Shown here: positions 38,625 through 53,600 of the stretch, piece after piece
Position numbering within the stretch: position 1 is the stretch's first letter
Layout: every line of letters begins with the position of its first letter
Assembly: GCA_947000775.1 (NCBI GenBank)
Contig: CAMQGK010000001.1
Coordinates: 6,988,001-7,052,000, forward strand
Length of the DNA: 64,000 nt
From: Pterois miles
Taxonomy: Eukaryota > Chordata > Actinopteri > Perciformes > Scorpaenidae
Direction of reading: 5' to 3'
Notes under the pieces: generated by a model
What the model was told of the DNA's origin: nothing
The model's database searches: none
The model's input: only the letters and a program-made list of their open reading frames with translations
Program-made: the position numbers and the translations under genes

Positions 38625-41600
38625 AGCAAGATTGAAGTGAGCGATCCGTGAGGGGGTGCAGTGCTGTGAACGAGAGAAGGAAGAATTTTCTGATCGCTTG
38701 ACAGCGTTAACATCCTAAAGCATGGCTAAATATCCATCAGACACTCAACAGATGATTGACTGAGGAGACAGACGCTCTTAGACTAATTCAATTCATTATA
38801 TCCAATGAGCAGCGGTAAATATATGCAGCAGTAAATATTGTTGCAGTGAGATAAAACCTAAGGTTTATTTTCTTTAATGACTAAACGGGGGATGCACTGA
38901 ACTACAGACTGTAGAGGGAGTTTACTGCTGTGGTCACCAGCAGCCCTCATCACGTCATGGTGCTTTTTCATATGTCAGCGGATTCATTTTCTTAATCTTC
39001 ACAGGTTTTCAGCCCGTGGTGGAAACGCAGATAACGGTGGGCTGAAGTAGGGCTGGGCGGTATAGCATGTTTTATAAAATTCAATAAATAGTCTACATGA
39101 AATAACCACATGGTAAAGCCTATTTTTGTACACTCCTGTGAGAATTAAATACTTGACAAATGAAGACACACAACACACACCTGTGCTGCACAGCAGGTAT
39201 GGTGGGCTCCTTCAGGCCTTTTGTTTCAATGGTGTCCTGCAGCTTCCTCAGCTCCCCCAGCAGTGTCCTCTTCCTCAGGCCCAGTGATTTGCTCTGCGTC
39301 TCCTTCTGGAGGCCCTTCTGCTGGCTGGCCAGCCCACTGTCGGCCTCCTCCAGCCTCCTCAGCAGGGCGGTCACCATGTCCAGGCAGGAGGCCGGGACAC
39401 CGTCCCTGGTGACGGTGAGCCTGGCCCCCTGCAGGAGCACATCCAGCTGAGGAGCCTTTTCTTTCAGACTGTCGATGCTCTGCCGGATCAGAGCCAGCTT
39501 GGAGCGACAGTCCTGCAGCACCACAGTGTCGCTGCAGGGAGCGCCTTGGACTCCAGAGATGTCTTCATCCACAGTACGCAGCGACATGAGGAAGCGGTCC
39601 AGGGCTCGGGCGGCCGCTTCACTCTTCCTGACCTGCTGACGAAGCTGATCCAAGCTAGTTCTGTGAGTCTCCACCTCACGGGACAAAGGGAAGCAGTCTC
39701 TGGGGTCCAGATCGCTGGATTCAGGGTCTAGACGGGACAACTGGTCCAGCTCGCTCTGGATGTTGTCATCCAGTTCCTGTCGCAAAAGGAGACAAATTGT
39801 AGCGTGGGATGAGATGGCTGGTCTTATTTATTTTTCTCTTTATTTAACGAGAAAGGTCCCACTATGATACAGTATCCCTTCCTCCAGGGAGTCCTGGCTG
39901 CGAATTGTGTGATTTATTTTACAAGGTTAGCTGCTTCATCTACGAGCACAATGTTAAGGTGCAATTAGATTGAAGAAAAGCATTGTTTTCCTGTCTTTGT
40001 TTGCTCAAATTTTAACCTGTGTTTAAGTGTTTTGTAGTCTTTAGGTCACTTTAGTTCTTTCCAGAAATTACTGTTGTTTCTGCACCAATGCTTTTACTCA
40101 AGTTGAAACATTTTCAACTCAAATGGACACGAGTTGCGTTCAGTTCGAACTCACTTTTAGTCTTAATCATCCCATTGTGAATCAGTTAGATTAGACATAG
40201 AGTAAGATGTGATATGTGTAAGGATAAGGATAAAGACAAAGATATAGATAGAGGCAAAGTTCAGTTACATCAGCTTAGCAAAACAAGACAAAAATATTGT
40301 GCAAAAAAACTATACAGTAAGTATTGGAGCACTAGTATAGGAGTACTAAAAGTACTAGTAACGTAGTAGATGAGTGTGTGTCTGACTTGATTGTTTTGAT
40401 AATATAGTTGGCAGTGTTTTCTGCATGCATTTCTAGTGAATCTGGGCCTCAGAGAGGAGTCACTATTTATAACATCTATTACTGTATCATGACATCTGTG
40501 AGACAGCCTGCAAACACAAAACAGAAAGGTATTCATGGCTGAGAGGACCTTGATATCTTTCAGGATGTTGGTGTTGGCCAGTGTGAAGGCAGTGACGTCT
40601 TTGGGCTGTCTCAGGTAGCGGTCCATGCGGTCCGTGAAGTCCACCATGTGGTTCTCGGTGGAGTCGACCTGTCGGAGGGCGGCGCCCAGCGAGCTGCCCC
40701 TCTTCTGAAGTTTGGACTGTTGGCCACGCCACTGCTCCTGCAGCTCTGCCTTCTCCTGCTCCAGACCAGTGTTCCCGCTCAACTGGGACCAGTGGGAGCA
40801 CTGGTTTGCATACTCAGACCACAGAGACTCTGTCTCCTGCCTCAAGAACTGGAAAAGGAGGCATTCAACTCCAGATTAATGGCAGGTCATGGTGATTGAT
40901 TCACTTAGTAAATATTACAGCTGGGTATCAGTATTCAATATCTTTAAGGTATCGACCAAAATAACCCAAGTTGTACTGAGTAGTATGGAAACTTTGTGAG
41001 CAGAGTGGAGCAAGTGTGAGTGGGGAACGTGAGCAGAGGTATTTTGGATGGAACTCAGAGAGGACTTTTAAAAATGTAGGAGCGTCGCCTCATCTCCGGC
41101 TCTATCCCACTCTGGGACTTCAGCTCTGGTAGCACTCATACCACCAGTTTGAAGCATGCTGGAGAGAGTCTGGTACAGAATGTAAGGCTATCTGTGTGCT
41201 GCACATGGTGGTTGTTTAGGATTGCTTCAGACTTGTGTGATCTAAACATTTCCAATAATAATTGTTGGTGTTTAGACTTTCAAAAAACAAAACTGAAGAG
41301 TTATATTCATTAAAGATAGCTGATGTAATCCAACAAATCACTATATTCAAAATGTGGATTTTGTTCAATAATTTCTTTTTAAGGTGATGTCATAAAATAC
41401 AGCAACAGACATTCAAAGCTTCATCCAAGAACCTCAATAGAAGACAGAGTAGAGGTGGTGGGACAGACACATGGCCTCCAGTCACATGATGGGTATCAAA
41501 TAAAGTACTTTATTGGTATCAGTATCACTTTATTGGTCTTGGTGTCATAATTTTTTAATGTTATCCTGCACTAATAAATATAGTATGAAACAAATGCCAG

Positions 41601-44600
41601 TCACTGAAACATTTGTCCAATAATGAGTTAATATCTACAGTATATGTACAGTATATCTGATATTGTACCTGTATTTCCTGCAGCCGTGTGTGGAGGCCTT
41701 TCAGAGAGACGGAGTCAGACGGGACATCCTTGATGCTTTGTTCATTTTTAGCCAGTTGAGCTTGCAGAGACCTCTTGCAATTCTCATATCTGGAGATTTT
41801 AGAAGTTAAAACCAACAAAGACAACAAGTTAAATATGGAATATAACGACCTCCTAATAGTTTATGAATTATCAACTGTGGCAAAATTCAGTCTACCTTTC
41901 TAAGGCCTCCTTTCTGGTGACCTCTTCCTCTACGGACGCCTGCTTTTCAACCTCCCTCCTCTCCACACCGACTGTCTTCATTGTTACTTGATACACCTGA
42001 AAAAAAAAAAAAGAATATATCACATGTTTTCGATTATTTCAAAACCTCTGGAGCTGCTCAGTGGCCGTCTGTAGAAACAGTATAATCTTACAGGTGACAG
42101 TTGACTGGAGAAGTGCTAAAATCTAAACTAATGGAGCTCGAATTGTTGAGTTCAACATAAAGAGTTTCATGGGAGTGAGTTATACCTCAGTTGAGACCTG
42201 AGGTTTCTCTCTTGTAGCTTCCTTTTGTGCGTTCAGATCCTCACTGAAGGCAACAGGAATCCTGTGAAACAGAAAAAGAGGATAAAATTTTCCTTCATGT
42301 TTCTCTTCAACATCTGTCTTTAAACAACCACAAAGTGGCTGAAATAATAAGAAAAAAGGCCCAATCAGATTAAAAATGCTTCATGTAAACACATCAATCG
42401 GAAGATTCTGATCCGATGCGGCCCAATCGGAAAGAAATTTTATTTCGAATGAGAGATGTGGTTTATGCCGATTGCTGTTCCGATGGGCGTCCATATACAC
42501 ACCCATTCGGCTCATGTCTTCCTGGTTGGGGTAAAATTATCTTTGCTGAGCATGTGAGCTACGTCAGCGTGATGCGTGACAGACAACGCGGCTTTTGTTT
42601 ACAACACACCCAGAAGTACAGATTCTTCTACTATTTATGAAAATGATCGGATCTTTTCATTTAGTTTCCATGTAAACAGTGGATTAGGAATTTCCAATCA
42701 ACCAAGGTTCAGATTGGATTGGAGAAATTTGGCACATGTAAACATAGCTAATGAGCACATAGAGCCGGTTTTATAGCCTGATGACCCTCCCTCGTCAGCT
42801 GAGGTTGGCCAGTGCAGCCGAAAATATGCAAAAAACATGAATCAAATTCTCTCTCTCGCTTGCTGAGTGGACTGCAAGGCTCTGTGTAGGCGTGTGGGAA
42901 CTATAGGCGTAAGGTAAGAAGGTGTGTGGTTCTTGTGCATGTTATGAAATACAATCCTGCCGGCGCCACTGGACTGCATTTTACTCTTAAACACAATATA
43001 TCATTTTCTGCCAAGTCTCTCAGTCAAAACAATAACAAAAGACAAAGTTTGGTGACGTCGTGAAGCAGGAAGTAGGATTCCTTCAGTGTTCAAAGTTCAG
43101 GTTTTTATCAGCAGAGGTCTCCTGCTCTCCTAAACAAACTGACCCACTGATTAAAATCAGTAAAAACACTAAATAAAGTGTGTCACAATAAAAATCTGTT
43201 TCCAGACATGGGACGTCCTGGAGTTAAAATTAAAATATAAAGACACCTAAATCGAAAAAAGTGCATCAAAAAATTTGGCTTAAAACATGATAAAAAGTAA
43301 ATTAATCACATCTTCTGGCAGACAGAAACAACAAGGAGGATGTGACACCACTGTCTAAATGAAACGCACTGTTAAATTAGAAAATGACAGATTTCTCAGG
43401 TTCAGATGGAAACATCTGGGATAACCTAAGCACACAATTCAACTAAATATGCTGTATCATTGGTCTAGGAGAAGTTAGATTAATCTTACCTAGAATCAGG
43501 AAGTGGTGCTTCTTGGTCTCCACTGAACTGTCGCTGGATGGCAGCCAGCCTCGTCTCACACTCCCTCAGCTGAGTCTGGGCCAGGCGGTGAGCGTCCTCT
43601 GGGCTCAGGGTGTCACACAGCTCCTTCAAGGCCTCGAGGTGCTGCCCTGCCTGGGCAAAGCTTCCCTCCACCGAGAAACAAGCCTGGTGAATGTTGACAG
43701 AGTGAAAACAGTAAATAAAGCAGCATGTTAAGAACTGGATTTGAGGCCAGATGATTAATGCTGCCAACTCAAACCTACTTAAACTTACAGACCTATTTCA
43801 GAGGTTTTGTTGTTTTTAGATCAATACAAATCTGAACAGATTTTAATGTAATTTATAACTTTTTTGACTTGCTTAACAGCATCTGATATTACAGAATCAC
43901 ATTTAAGTTTTAAGCTTGGTTCAAATATAGTGGAACAAACAAGTCAACCTCCCATTCCAGCCACCCAAAAAGTACTGCAAAAAAATAAAGGAATGCTGTT
44001 TTCATCTTCATCAGAAAATGTGATTTATTCTATACTGTTAGTGGATAACTGCTGCGAATTTCATATAAATTAAAAGTTAATTTAGATAGAAATAAGAGAA
44101 ATAGGGTTATGTGCAAATGTAAATACACCCCACAAAAACAGCACTCTATCGAAGAGCAACCAGAATGAAGTATTGCAATTACCCAGTCCCACTGACAGAG
44201 TGTCCTTGGAGGCATACAAAGAAGATGGAGGAAAAAAGGGTTAGTTAAGCAGAGCAGATAAACTGGCAGGATTCCCATCCACCAAAGCACACCTGCCCAG
44301 AGTACAGCTCTAGTAATTTAGCTACCTGTGCTTGGTTTTCTAAGTGCATCTCACACTGCAGGGCAGCGTTGTTAAAGTCTTTCCTTGTTACTTCAAAACG
44401 TAATTGTTTCACAAAGCCTGAGATCTCAGCTCTCACAGCCTGGGAGATAAAATAAAATGAGTTCAAAACAACCACATGACATGTTAGAACACAGTATTCA
44501 ATATTATATGAATGCTTTATATGCATGGAAATGAACAGTTTGGTGAGATTCATATCTAAAGCTAACAAATGCAGAAAATGTCGCTACACTTCTAGTACAT

Positions 44601-47600
44601 GTATGGTTTGGATGCACATGCTATTGAGCAATTGAAGTCCCACCTCCCACTGTGTCCTGACAGACTGGGTGAAGAACTCCATGTCTCTGAGCTGTGACGG
44701 GGTACAAAAGGCCTCCATGCCCTTGGCTGCTCTCAAGAACTCTTCTAGCAACTCTGGGTCCAGGGTCTTCAGAGTCTCCTGAGGGTGAAAGAGATACAGA
44801 CTGGCTCCTTGAAACTTATTCACAACTCAGAAACTTCAGTTAAACTCTGTAATAGGAAAAGTAGTGAGTTCATTTTGGCATGTTTGTCTGAAATATCTCC
44901 CCTATGAAGGCTATTCGACGAGTGCCAAAACCAAAACAATCTAGACTGATAAATAGCACTACAGGTAAGAGGAAAAATATGTATTTTTGATTTTTGCGAT
45001 GAACTGTCCCTTTAACTGTTTGGCAATGTAAAGTACCAAAACAGACCCAACTGCATGAAAACGTTGCAGATTAAAACTTACTAATTAAAAATACTCATTG
45101 ATTGTGATATTACAACAAAGTAGTGATTAAAGTTACCTCCTTTGCTGATGCTTGTTCGACCGATATACATTTGTCTTTAAAGACATTAATGGTTTCCAGG
45201 ATGTGCTCTTGCAGACAGTGCTTGGCCTCCTCAAAGCCATTTCTGGCCAAAGCCTGGGCCTTGGCGTAAGCCTCTGTGTAGGCTTGGGGAGGCGCCTGGG
45301 CCAGGGATGGAGGTTTAATGCACAGGTCTGGTGACTCGGCCAGGGACTGAGGCAGCACATTGACCTGGGACAGGACAGTAGTCTGGGGCTGTTGAGGTTT
45401 GGGTTGCGGAGGAGACGGAGGTTTTGACTGTAGCAGTGGTTGGGTCTGAGGTCTGGCCTGTGGGGGTGATTGAGCCTTAGATTGTGGAGCAGTTTGGGCC
45501 TTGGGTAGCGGTGGTGACTGAGCCTGAAACTGTGCCTGTAGTTTGGGTTGTGGCAGTGATTGGGCCTTGTGTTGAGTTGGCGACTGAGCTTCGGGTAGTG
45601 GTGCTGTTTGAGTCTGTGGTGGCAATTGGGCCTCGGGTTGGGTTGGTGACTGAACCTTGGGTTGGGTTGCTGATTGAGCTTCAGGCAGTGGTGTAACTTG
45701 GGCCTGTGGTGGCGACTGGACCTTGGATTGGGCTGGTGACTGAACCTTGGGTTGAGTTGCTGATTGAGCTTCGGATAGTGGTGTTGCTTGGGCCTGTGGT
45801 GGCAATTGGGCCTTGGATTGGGCTGGTGACTGAACTTTGGGTTGACTTGCTGATTGAGCTTCGGGTAGTGGTGTTGTTTCGGCTTGTGGTTTGAATTGTG
45901 GTGGTGATTCTGCCTTAATTGGTGACTGAGCCATGGTTTGAGGTGGCAACTGGGGCTCAGGTATGGTCTGTGGCAGTGATTCAGCCTTGGGCTGGGTTGG
46001 TGACTGAACCTTTGGTTGTGGAGGTGGCTGCTGAAACTGAAGATTGACCTGAGGCTGCTGAGTTTGGGTCTGGGGCTTTACTTGCACCGATGACGATTGC
46101 TGAATGTGTGTTTGGGACTGGGCTTGAAGCTGGGGTTGGAACTGAGGCTGTGAAGGATGCTGAGGGTGAGCTTGGTGTGGTGGTTGTGATTGGGGAGGTA
46201 TTTGAGCTTGCATCTGAGGCTGAGGGTGACGCTGACTTTGCTGCTGATGCTGAAGCTGTGAATAATGTTGAGATTGAGGTTGGGGATAAGGCTGGGGCTG
46301 AAGATGAGGTTGTGCCTGAACCCAAGTCTGTTGCTGAACTTGGCCTTGTTGTGTATGGATATGAAACATATTATAAGCGCTCATCTGAGGTTGTTGTTGC
46401 ATGGGGCTCTGGGGTCTCATCTGAGATTGTGTTTGAGCCCAGGGTTGGGTTTGTGTTTGCATTTGATATGACGGCCCTGTTTGAGAATACCCAGATGGCC
46501 CGCCCGTAGGTCCTTGCTGGGGCCCAACTTGGGGCCACTGAACTGTTGGGTAAGCCTGAGACTGTGGAGCTTGACTTATTTGCTGAGGGTATGGTTGGGG
46601 ACTTGGATGCCTCTGCTGGGCCATGCCTTGGTTTTGGGGCTCTTGTTTGGATGTCCAGTGCTGGGACAGGGACTGACTCTGGGAGTATCCTTGGGGGTAA
46701 AGTGGAGGTTGTGCTGTAGCCTGTGTATGCTGGACAGACAATGGGGATGAGACTCTAACTTGAGTCCAAGCACGGATTTGGCCCTGGTAAATATGGCCTG
46801 GGTACTGGATGTCTGGCTGAGCATGTGTGGGATACTGAGTCATCGGCTGAGAATGACCCTGAGGCTGGACTACAAACTGAGTTTGATGTTGATTTGAGGG
46901 TTGGGCGTGACTTGGCCGGGCCATTCGCTGAACATGGGTTTGAGCCTGGACCATGGACTGAGGATATGTTTGGGCCTGGACCATGGACTGAGGATGGGTT
47001 TGGGCCTGGGCCATGGACTGAGGATGGGTTTGGGCCTGGACCATGGACTGAGGATGGGTTTGGGCCTGGACCATGGACTGAGGATGGGTTTGGGCCTGGG
47101 CCATGGACTGAGGATGGGTTTGGGCCTGGGCCATGGACTGAGGATGGGTTTGGGCCTTGGCCATGGACTGAGGATGGGTTTGGGCCTCGGCCATGGACTG
47201 AGGATGGGTTTGAGGCTGGGCCATAGACTGAGGATGGGTTTGAGGCTGGGGCATGGACTGAGGACGGACCTGTGGATGGATTTGAGGCTGGGCCACAGAC
47301 TGAGGATGGATTTGAGAATGGGCCACGGACTGAGAATGAGTTTGCACTGGTGGCTTAGGGGAGGGTGGCCTGACAGGGGCCCATGACTGTGGATGACTAC
47401 GAAGCTGAATGTGGGACGGCACAGGAGGCTGAATTTGGCCCTGCAGTGGAGCCTGCATAGGTGAAGAAGGTCTGACTTGAGCCCATGTCTGCACTTGAAC
47501 TACAGCTGGGCCATGGGCTAGACCCTGTGGCTGCATAGACGGCTGAGGTCCTGCTGGGACACATGTTTGGGACTGAGTCTGAACCTGGGTCTGAGTCAAT

Positions 47601-50600
47601 GACTGCATCTTCATGGGGCCATGGGGCTGTGGAAGAACTTGTGTCTCTGACTGAGCTTGGCTCACTCTGGTTTGGGACATGGTCTTCATTGGTTGCTGAC
47701 CGTCAGTGGTAGTGTGAGACACACTTGTGGTCCGCACTTGGACCACTGTCTGAGATTTAGATTGAACCACAGTTTGGGGTTGTGACTGAGTTTGGGCCTT
47801 TGTTTGCGGGTGAGCCTGAGCCACAGTTACAGTCTGGGATTTAGCCTTGGTGTCTGAATCTGGCTGAGGCTGTCTTACAGTAGGCTGTGGTTTTTGTTCC
47901 TGTTGTTGTTGCAGCAATTGTTCATGTTGTTTTTGCTGTTTTTCCAGTTGCTGTGGTTGCTGTTGCTGCTCTAGATTTTGAGGTTGCCGTGTTTGTTCTT
48001 GTTGCTCTTTTTGCTGTTGCTGCATAGTGACCTTTGCATGTTCCTCAGGCTGTGACCTGGCAGTTGCTGTATGCTGTGAAACAACCTGAACTGATTTCAC
48101 CGTTTCTCTGTCTGACGGTGGCTGAGTCTGTCTAGTCTGAACTGGTTCCTGCGTGGAATCTTGTTCTTGAGATATATGCTCTCCTGGGACCGGCTTCTGA
48201 AGCCAGGGTCGGTTCTTCATGGCCTGAGTTTTTCTGCTTTGAAGCTCCTGTGAGCTAAGTAATGGTTTCTTTATAGACGGTTGTTGAAGTGAAGTCTGCT
48301 CGTGGGGCTCTGGTGTTTCTGTTATCACCTGCTGCTGAACTTGATATTGATGCATTTCTACCTGCTGCTCGATCTGTTGTTGTTCCTGCCTCTGCTGCTG
48401 CTGTTGAGATTGCGTCGCCCCCTCCCAGTGCACTTCTCGTGGTTGCTGTTGATTGAGTTCTTGGTGTTGTATCTCCATTTCTGTCTGTCTATCAAGTTGT
48501 TCTTGCTGCAGTAGCTGTTGCTGCTGTATCAATCCTTGTTCCTGAGTCTGCTGCTGTTTTTGTTCAGCGGCCTCTTCTGGTGGTGTCCTGGTGTGCATCA
48601 CAGCTTGAGCGTAGGTATACGGCAATGGAGGAGAAGTTACCTTTTTCTTTGTATTCCTGCACCACAATCTTGGGCACAAAGGTTCCCTGACCCTGAACTA
48701 GTTTTGTCTCGGGCTGCTGAGTTGGCCATCTGACTGAGTCTTTAACCTGTTTCAAGACTTTTAATGGAGGAGACCCTTCTGGAGGGCTCCTGCTCCTGTC
48801 TCTTCTGGCTCCCAGGCTGCTCAGCATACCTACAGCTTCCTGCAATTGAAACCACACACATTAGAAAAACTGACATTGTAATTATATTATATTAACATTG
48901 TGGCTGTCAAAGTTAATGTGATAATAACGCGCTAAAGCAAATTAGTTTTAATGACAACATAATTTCTTCGCATTAATGCTACTTTAGGCTGTAGTGGGCT
49001 CAGTTTTGAAGCTAGGGTGAAGATACTGATATCATATGAAACTAGAAAACCAAAGGAATTGATAAGTGCCAACCATCTCTGCTTTAAACTTTGGCAAGGA
49101 AAAACTAGCATGTCCATTTTCCAAGGAGTCCCTTGACCTCTGACCTCCAGATATGAATGAAAATGGGTTCTGTGGGTGCCCACCAGTCTCCCCTTTACAT
49201 GCCCAATTTGTGATTGTTTGTGTTGTTAAACGATTTTCAATAATAAATATTAGGGCTGTCAATTGATTAAAATATTTAATCATAATTAATTGATTGTCCA
49301 AGATTAAACTCCATTAATTGCAAATTAAAGGGAGATTTGTCAAGTATTTAATACTCTTATCAATATAGAAGAGGGCAAATATGCTGCTTTATCCAAATGT
49401 ATGTATATATTTATTATTGGAAAACTGCAAAAATGATTGCCCTGAACTAACTGCTTATCATAATGTGGGCATGTCTGTAAAGAGCAGACTCATGGGTACC
49501 CATAGAACCCATTTACATTCATATATCTTAAGGACAGATGTCAAGGGACCCCTTTGAAAAGGGCCATGCCAGTTTTTCCTCCTTTTTAAAGCATGCTTTA
49601 ACCCAATCCCAAGTGGATAAAACTATAAAATACTTGACAAGGTACATTTTGAACAGATAAAAAATTGTAATTAACTATGGACAATCGTGTGATTAATCCC
49701 GATTGAATATTTTAATCAACTGACAGCTCTAATTAATATTTCTTGGCTCTGACTTTCTCGTTTTTTACTGTCTCACGTATATATCATGCAAAACTCAACG
49801 GCTTGCTCAGTCAGTTTACAAACAGAAAACTAGCCTGTGACTGTGTAACAGCGGCTCGTGCTCGGTCTTGCATGGTGGAGGCGTGGAGGTACTGGATGGG
49901 AGAGTTCTTCTGACTCGTCGTCACCGTCACCTGCAGATCCTGCTCCTCTGTGACAACCTGACCCTCTAGCTGCAGACCGCGGGAGATCAGAACCTGGCGG
50001 AATAAATGGTGTTGAACAACCAGTGTATCCTCAATCCCGCATGACGGTTTCTTTATGAAAGGACCGTAAGCATTGGCGCTTTGACTGCTTCAGAGTAAAC
50101 CCATCTGGATGTAGACACAGCAGAGCAACCTGTCTGTCTATTCTGTGGATCATCTTACCCTGGCTCGAGGGTCCTGGCCCCGCTCTTGTTGTTGTCGCTC
50201 TGCAGCCCTCAGTAGCTGGTAGAGCTCCCGGGCCTCAGCCTCCCAGTACAGGAGTTCAGCCAGGCGACTGTCCAGACCCGACACACTGTGCTGCAGCTCT
50301 GTGCACACCTGTTCAGCCTCACACAATGTCTGCATCACCTGGTGACAAAGCAACAAATGGTAATGATGTACATTCACAAATGGTAGCTGCCAGTGGCTAT
50401 TAAGGGATAAACATAAAGATGTGAATGCTTGAGGAACGCAGCTGTATGGACGAAGTATTAAAAAGGAAAGAAATTATTTGTACTTCAGGTATAGTGAGCT
50501 TCAGTTTCTGTAACTGATCCGCTGGGCATTCTGGGGAGGGAGCCAGGGCCTCAAGATCCACTTCTTTTATTTTCCTCATGATGAACTGAAGGAAAGAAAG

Positions 50601-53600
50601 CAAACAAGCAAGTCCAGAGAGACGTACTCGGTCATTTAAAGTGAAAGTCTCCTAAATGTATGACATGTGCACTCTGTTCTGACAGGCTAATGACTGCATA
50701 CTGAGATCTGTAATTTCTACGCCTGTCAAATTTAAACCGCTAACAACACATTAATGCAAATTAGTTTTAACACCACTAATTCTTTAAGGCATGAATCAAA
50801 CTTGCGGTTTTGAGACTGTTTTGTGCTGTTATTTAATTTCCAATAATAAGTATATATATTTGCATAAAGCAAGCACATGAGTATTAAATATTTAACAAAA
50901 CTTTTTCTTAGAACTTACTTAGATCTTCAGCCAAGATTAGTAATTTTCGGATAATTGAAAACAGTTCTGCTGGACAGGCAGGAGGTTGTTAGTGATTTAA
51001 TCTTAAAATAAAATCACTTAATTAATATTTGAAGTTGCATAACACATTTCAGAGATACACTGCTGTAGTGAGACACAAGACTTATTTTGCTTTTTCCAAA
51101 TGTGCTGAAATGGTCCGTGTGATATCAGATCTGAGTGACAGTCAGGCATTTAGACGGTTAATAGTTAAGAAGAGCTATGACTCTACTCCACCCTGTCGAG
51201 GTGTGATTTAATCTTCTATTAATCCTACCTGTATTCTCTTTCTGTAGGTGCGTAAGGGACCTGCCATGACCTCCAGAGGCTCTTTGAGAATCAGAGTGGC
51301 CTCTCTGATCAGAGCTTGGATGTCCTGGGGACTGGCCTGGACGTCAGCAACAGGCTCAGCCGTGCTGTCCTGGAAAAAACATAAATAACACTGTTAAATA
51401 TCGGGCAGATTACAAGACAAGTCTCACTTATCCAGTCAGATGCTCAGTACTTCTCAACAACATGCATCTTCACTAAAACCTCATTATTTACAACACTTCT
51501 GACTCGCCTACACAAGCATGAGACTGTTCATGAAAAAGTGTTTTACATAGTGAGGTTTTAGTGAGGATGCACGTTTGGGAAGTAATGAGCATCCGACTGG
51601 ATAAATGAGACTTGGATTAAACTGCACCAATTGTGAGTTTGTAAATAAATAGTTTGATATAGTTTTGCTGTTGTTAAATGTGGCCTCCGTTTACTTCAAT
51701 TCATAAAGACTTTTCTCCATTTTTTATTCTTCGTTGACCGTGGAAGCATGAGAGAAGGTAACATGGGGGAAATAATTGATATACAAATGGGCATTTGTGG
51801 GTGAATTATTCCTTTAATGGACATGTGCTTCCTGTGCTGATATACCACAGTGGACATGATGAAACAGTCAGTGAGTTGTTTAGGACACCTGTCCAATATG
51901 CAAACTGAGACATCAAAGAAGCCGTATGATAATGAGCTGTAATCACAGTCTATAAAAACCTTGTATTTCTAATTACTTCCACGCAAAAAGTCAAGGTGGA
52001 GTTCAAACTTGAAGACACTCCTCAAAATCACAACGTGGGAAAAATTACAACAATGGGACAATCATAGCTTCAATTCCAAAGATCTGAGACATTAAGTCAC
52101 CAAAATCCCTGCTGTCACTTGACAGCAAATAAACAGAGAAGAGACTAAGCCGTCATATAACGAAGACACTCGCCCTGAAAAAGTAGTGCAATATCAAATT
52201 AACTGACAACACACTTGAAAAGCAAATGCATGTTTCAGTCATACTGAAGATGTGAGCAAAACAAATAGCACAGGATTTACTGTTCCTCATCAACCAGGTT
52301 GTTCTTGTTCTGTAACTTACGAGTGTGTTTCTCTTGAAGAACTCGGCCCAGTGCATGTTGAGTCTGCGCAGCTCCTCTGCCAGGCTCCTGCTGGTCTGAG
52401 GGTCCGTAGACTCGATCAAGAAGTTACCCATCTCGTTCAGGTGGGCCTGTCGGGAGCCCCACTCAGCCACAGACTCAGACGTCACCTTAACAAATCCATG
52501 AAGATACTTTAGCAATCTTAATCAGCAGAGTGGAGGAATATTCAAGTGTGTATAAAAAGACATGCATGCAAAACGACTGGCATGCAACTAGCTGGCTTAT
52601 GAAGCATGGTTCTCCTGCTACTAACTGAACAAAATATCATTTGTTATAACTGTATGTGTTAGTAATACCTGTGGTCTGTGTGTCGCAGAGCCCTGCTGCA
52701 GCCAAGCCTGCAGGGAGCTGAGGCAGTCGCTGTAGGAGTCCCAGGCCGACAGCACCCGTCCCATGGTGCTCTTGGCTGTGGTCACCTCTTCCAAAACCAC
52801 GGCGGTGTCCTCCTCCAGCTGCTTCACCTGCTGACTGACATGATGGTAATCTGCAGCTGAGGAGCAAAAAGACACAGCTGTCAAAACCTAAAAATGAATT
52901 CACACCTGGCTTGACATGATCAGGGAAACGTTTCAAAGGTTTCAGACAACAACAAATAAAACACTTACCGAGGGCTGATTTGCTTGAATATTTCTCAGAA
53001 ACATGTTTCAACTTATGAAGAGCTGCTTCCAGCAAAGATGGGAGCTCCTGTGTCTTGACCAGATCCTGTTTTTAAAAAAAAAAAAAAAAAAACCCTATGC
53101 TCATTACACAGTAGAAACAACATTTTTGAGCACCAGAGGAAAGATCATGCTATTACTAAAATCAAAAGGGTTTCACATCTTTACATTGGCCAGTTTACAG
53201 CATCAGCTGTCAGTCTCACAATATACTTAATGCTTGGCATGTTAAATGCATAATTTATTAATGCTAATGTTATCTGTATCATGTTTAGTATTACCTTAGC
53301 TTTAGATGCTATCTACGACAGCATATCTGGGCCATTTTAGGTCTGAATAGTATTGGAAAAACCACATCGCTTCACTTTGCAAGGTTGAATGAACCCAGTG
53401 GGTAACCTTGGGATCTGAGAAGTTAAGTCAATGCTGAAGAGCCTTAAACCTGCATTCTTTCTACCAGCCAGCAGGGGGCGACTCTGATTGTATAGAAGTC
53501 TATGTAAAAATGAGCCTACTTCTCACATGATTTATTACCTCAGTAAACACTGTAAACATGAGTTTATGGGCTCAATCACTAGTTTCAAGTCTTCTTCAAT

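Noticed and set aside
46825..47386. Plus-strand frames rich in PGPWTEDGFG or GLGHGLRMG
   Set aside because: Antisense shadows of the 30-bp repeat in the Q-rich exon; the minus-strand frame joins the neighbouring exons in phase.
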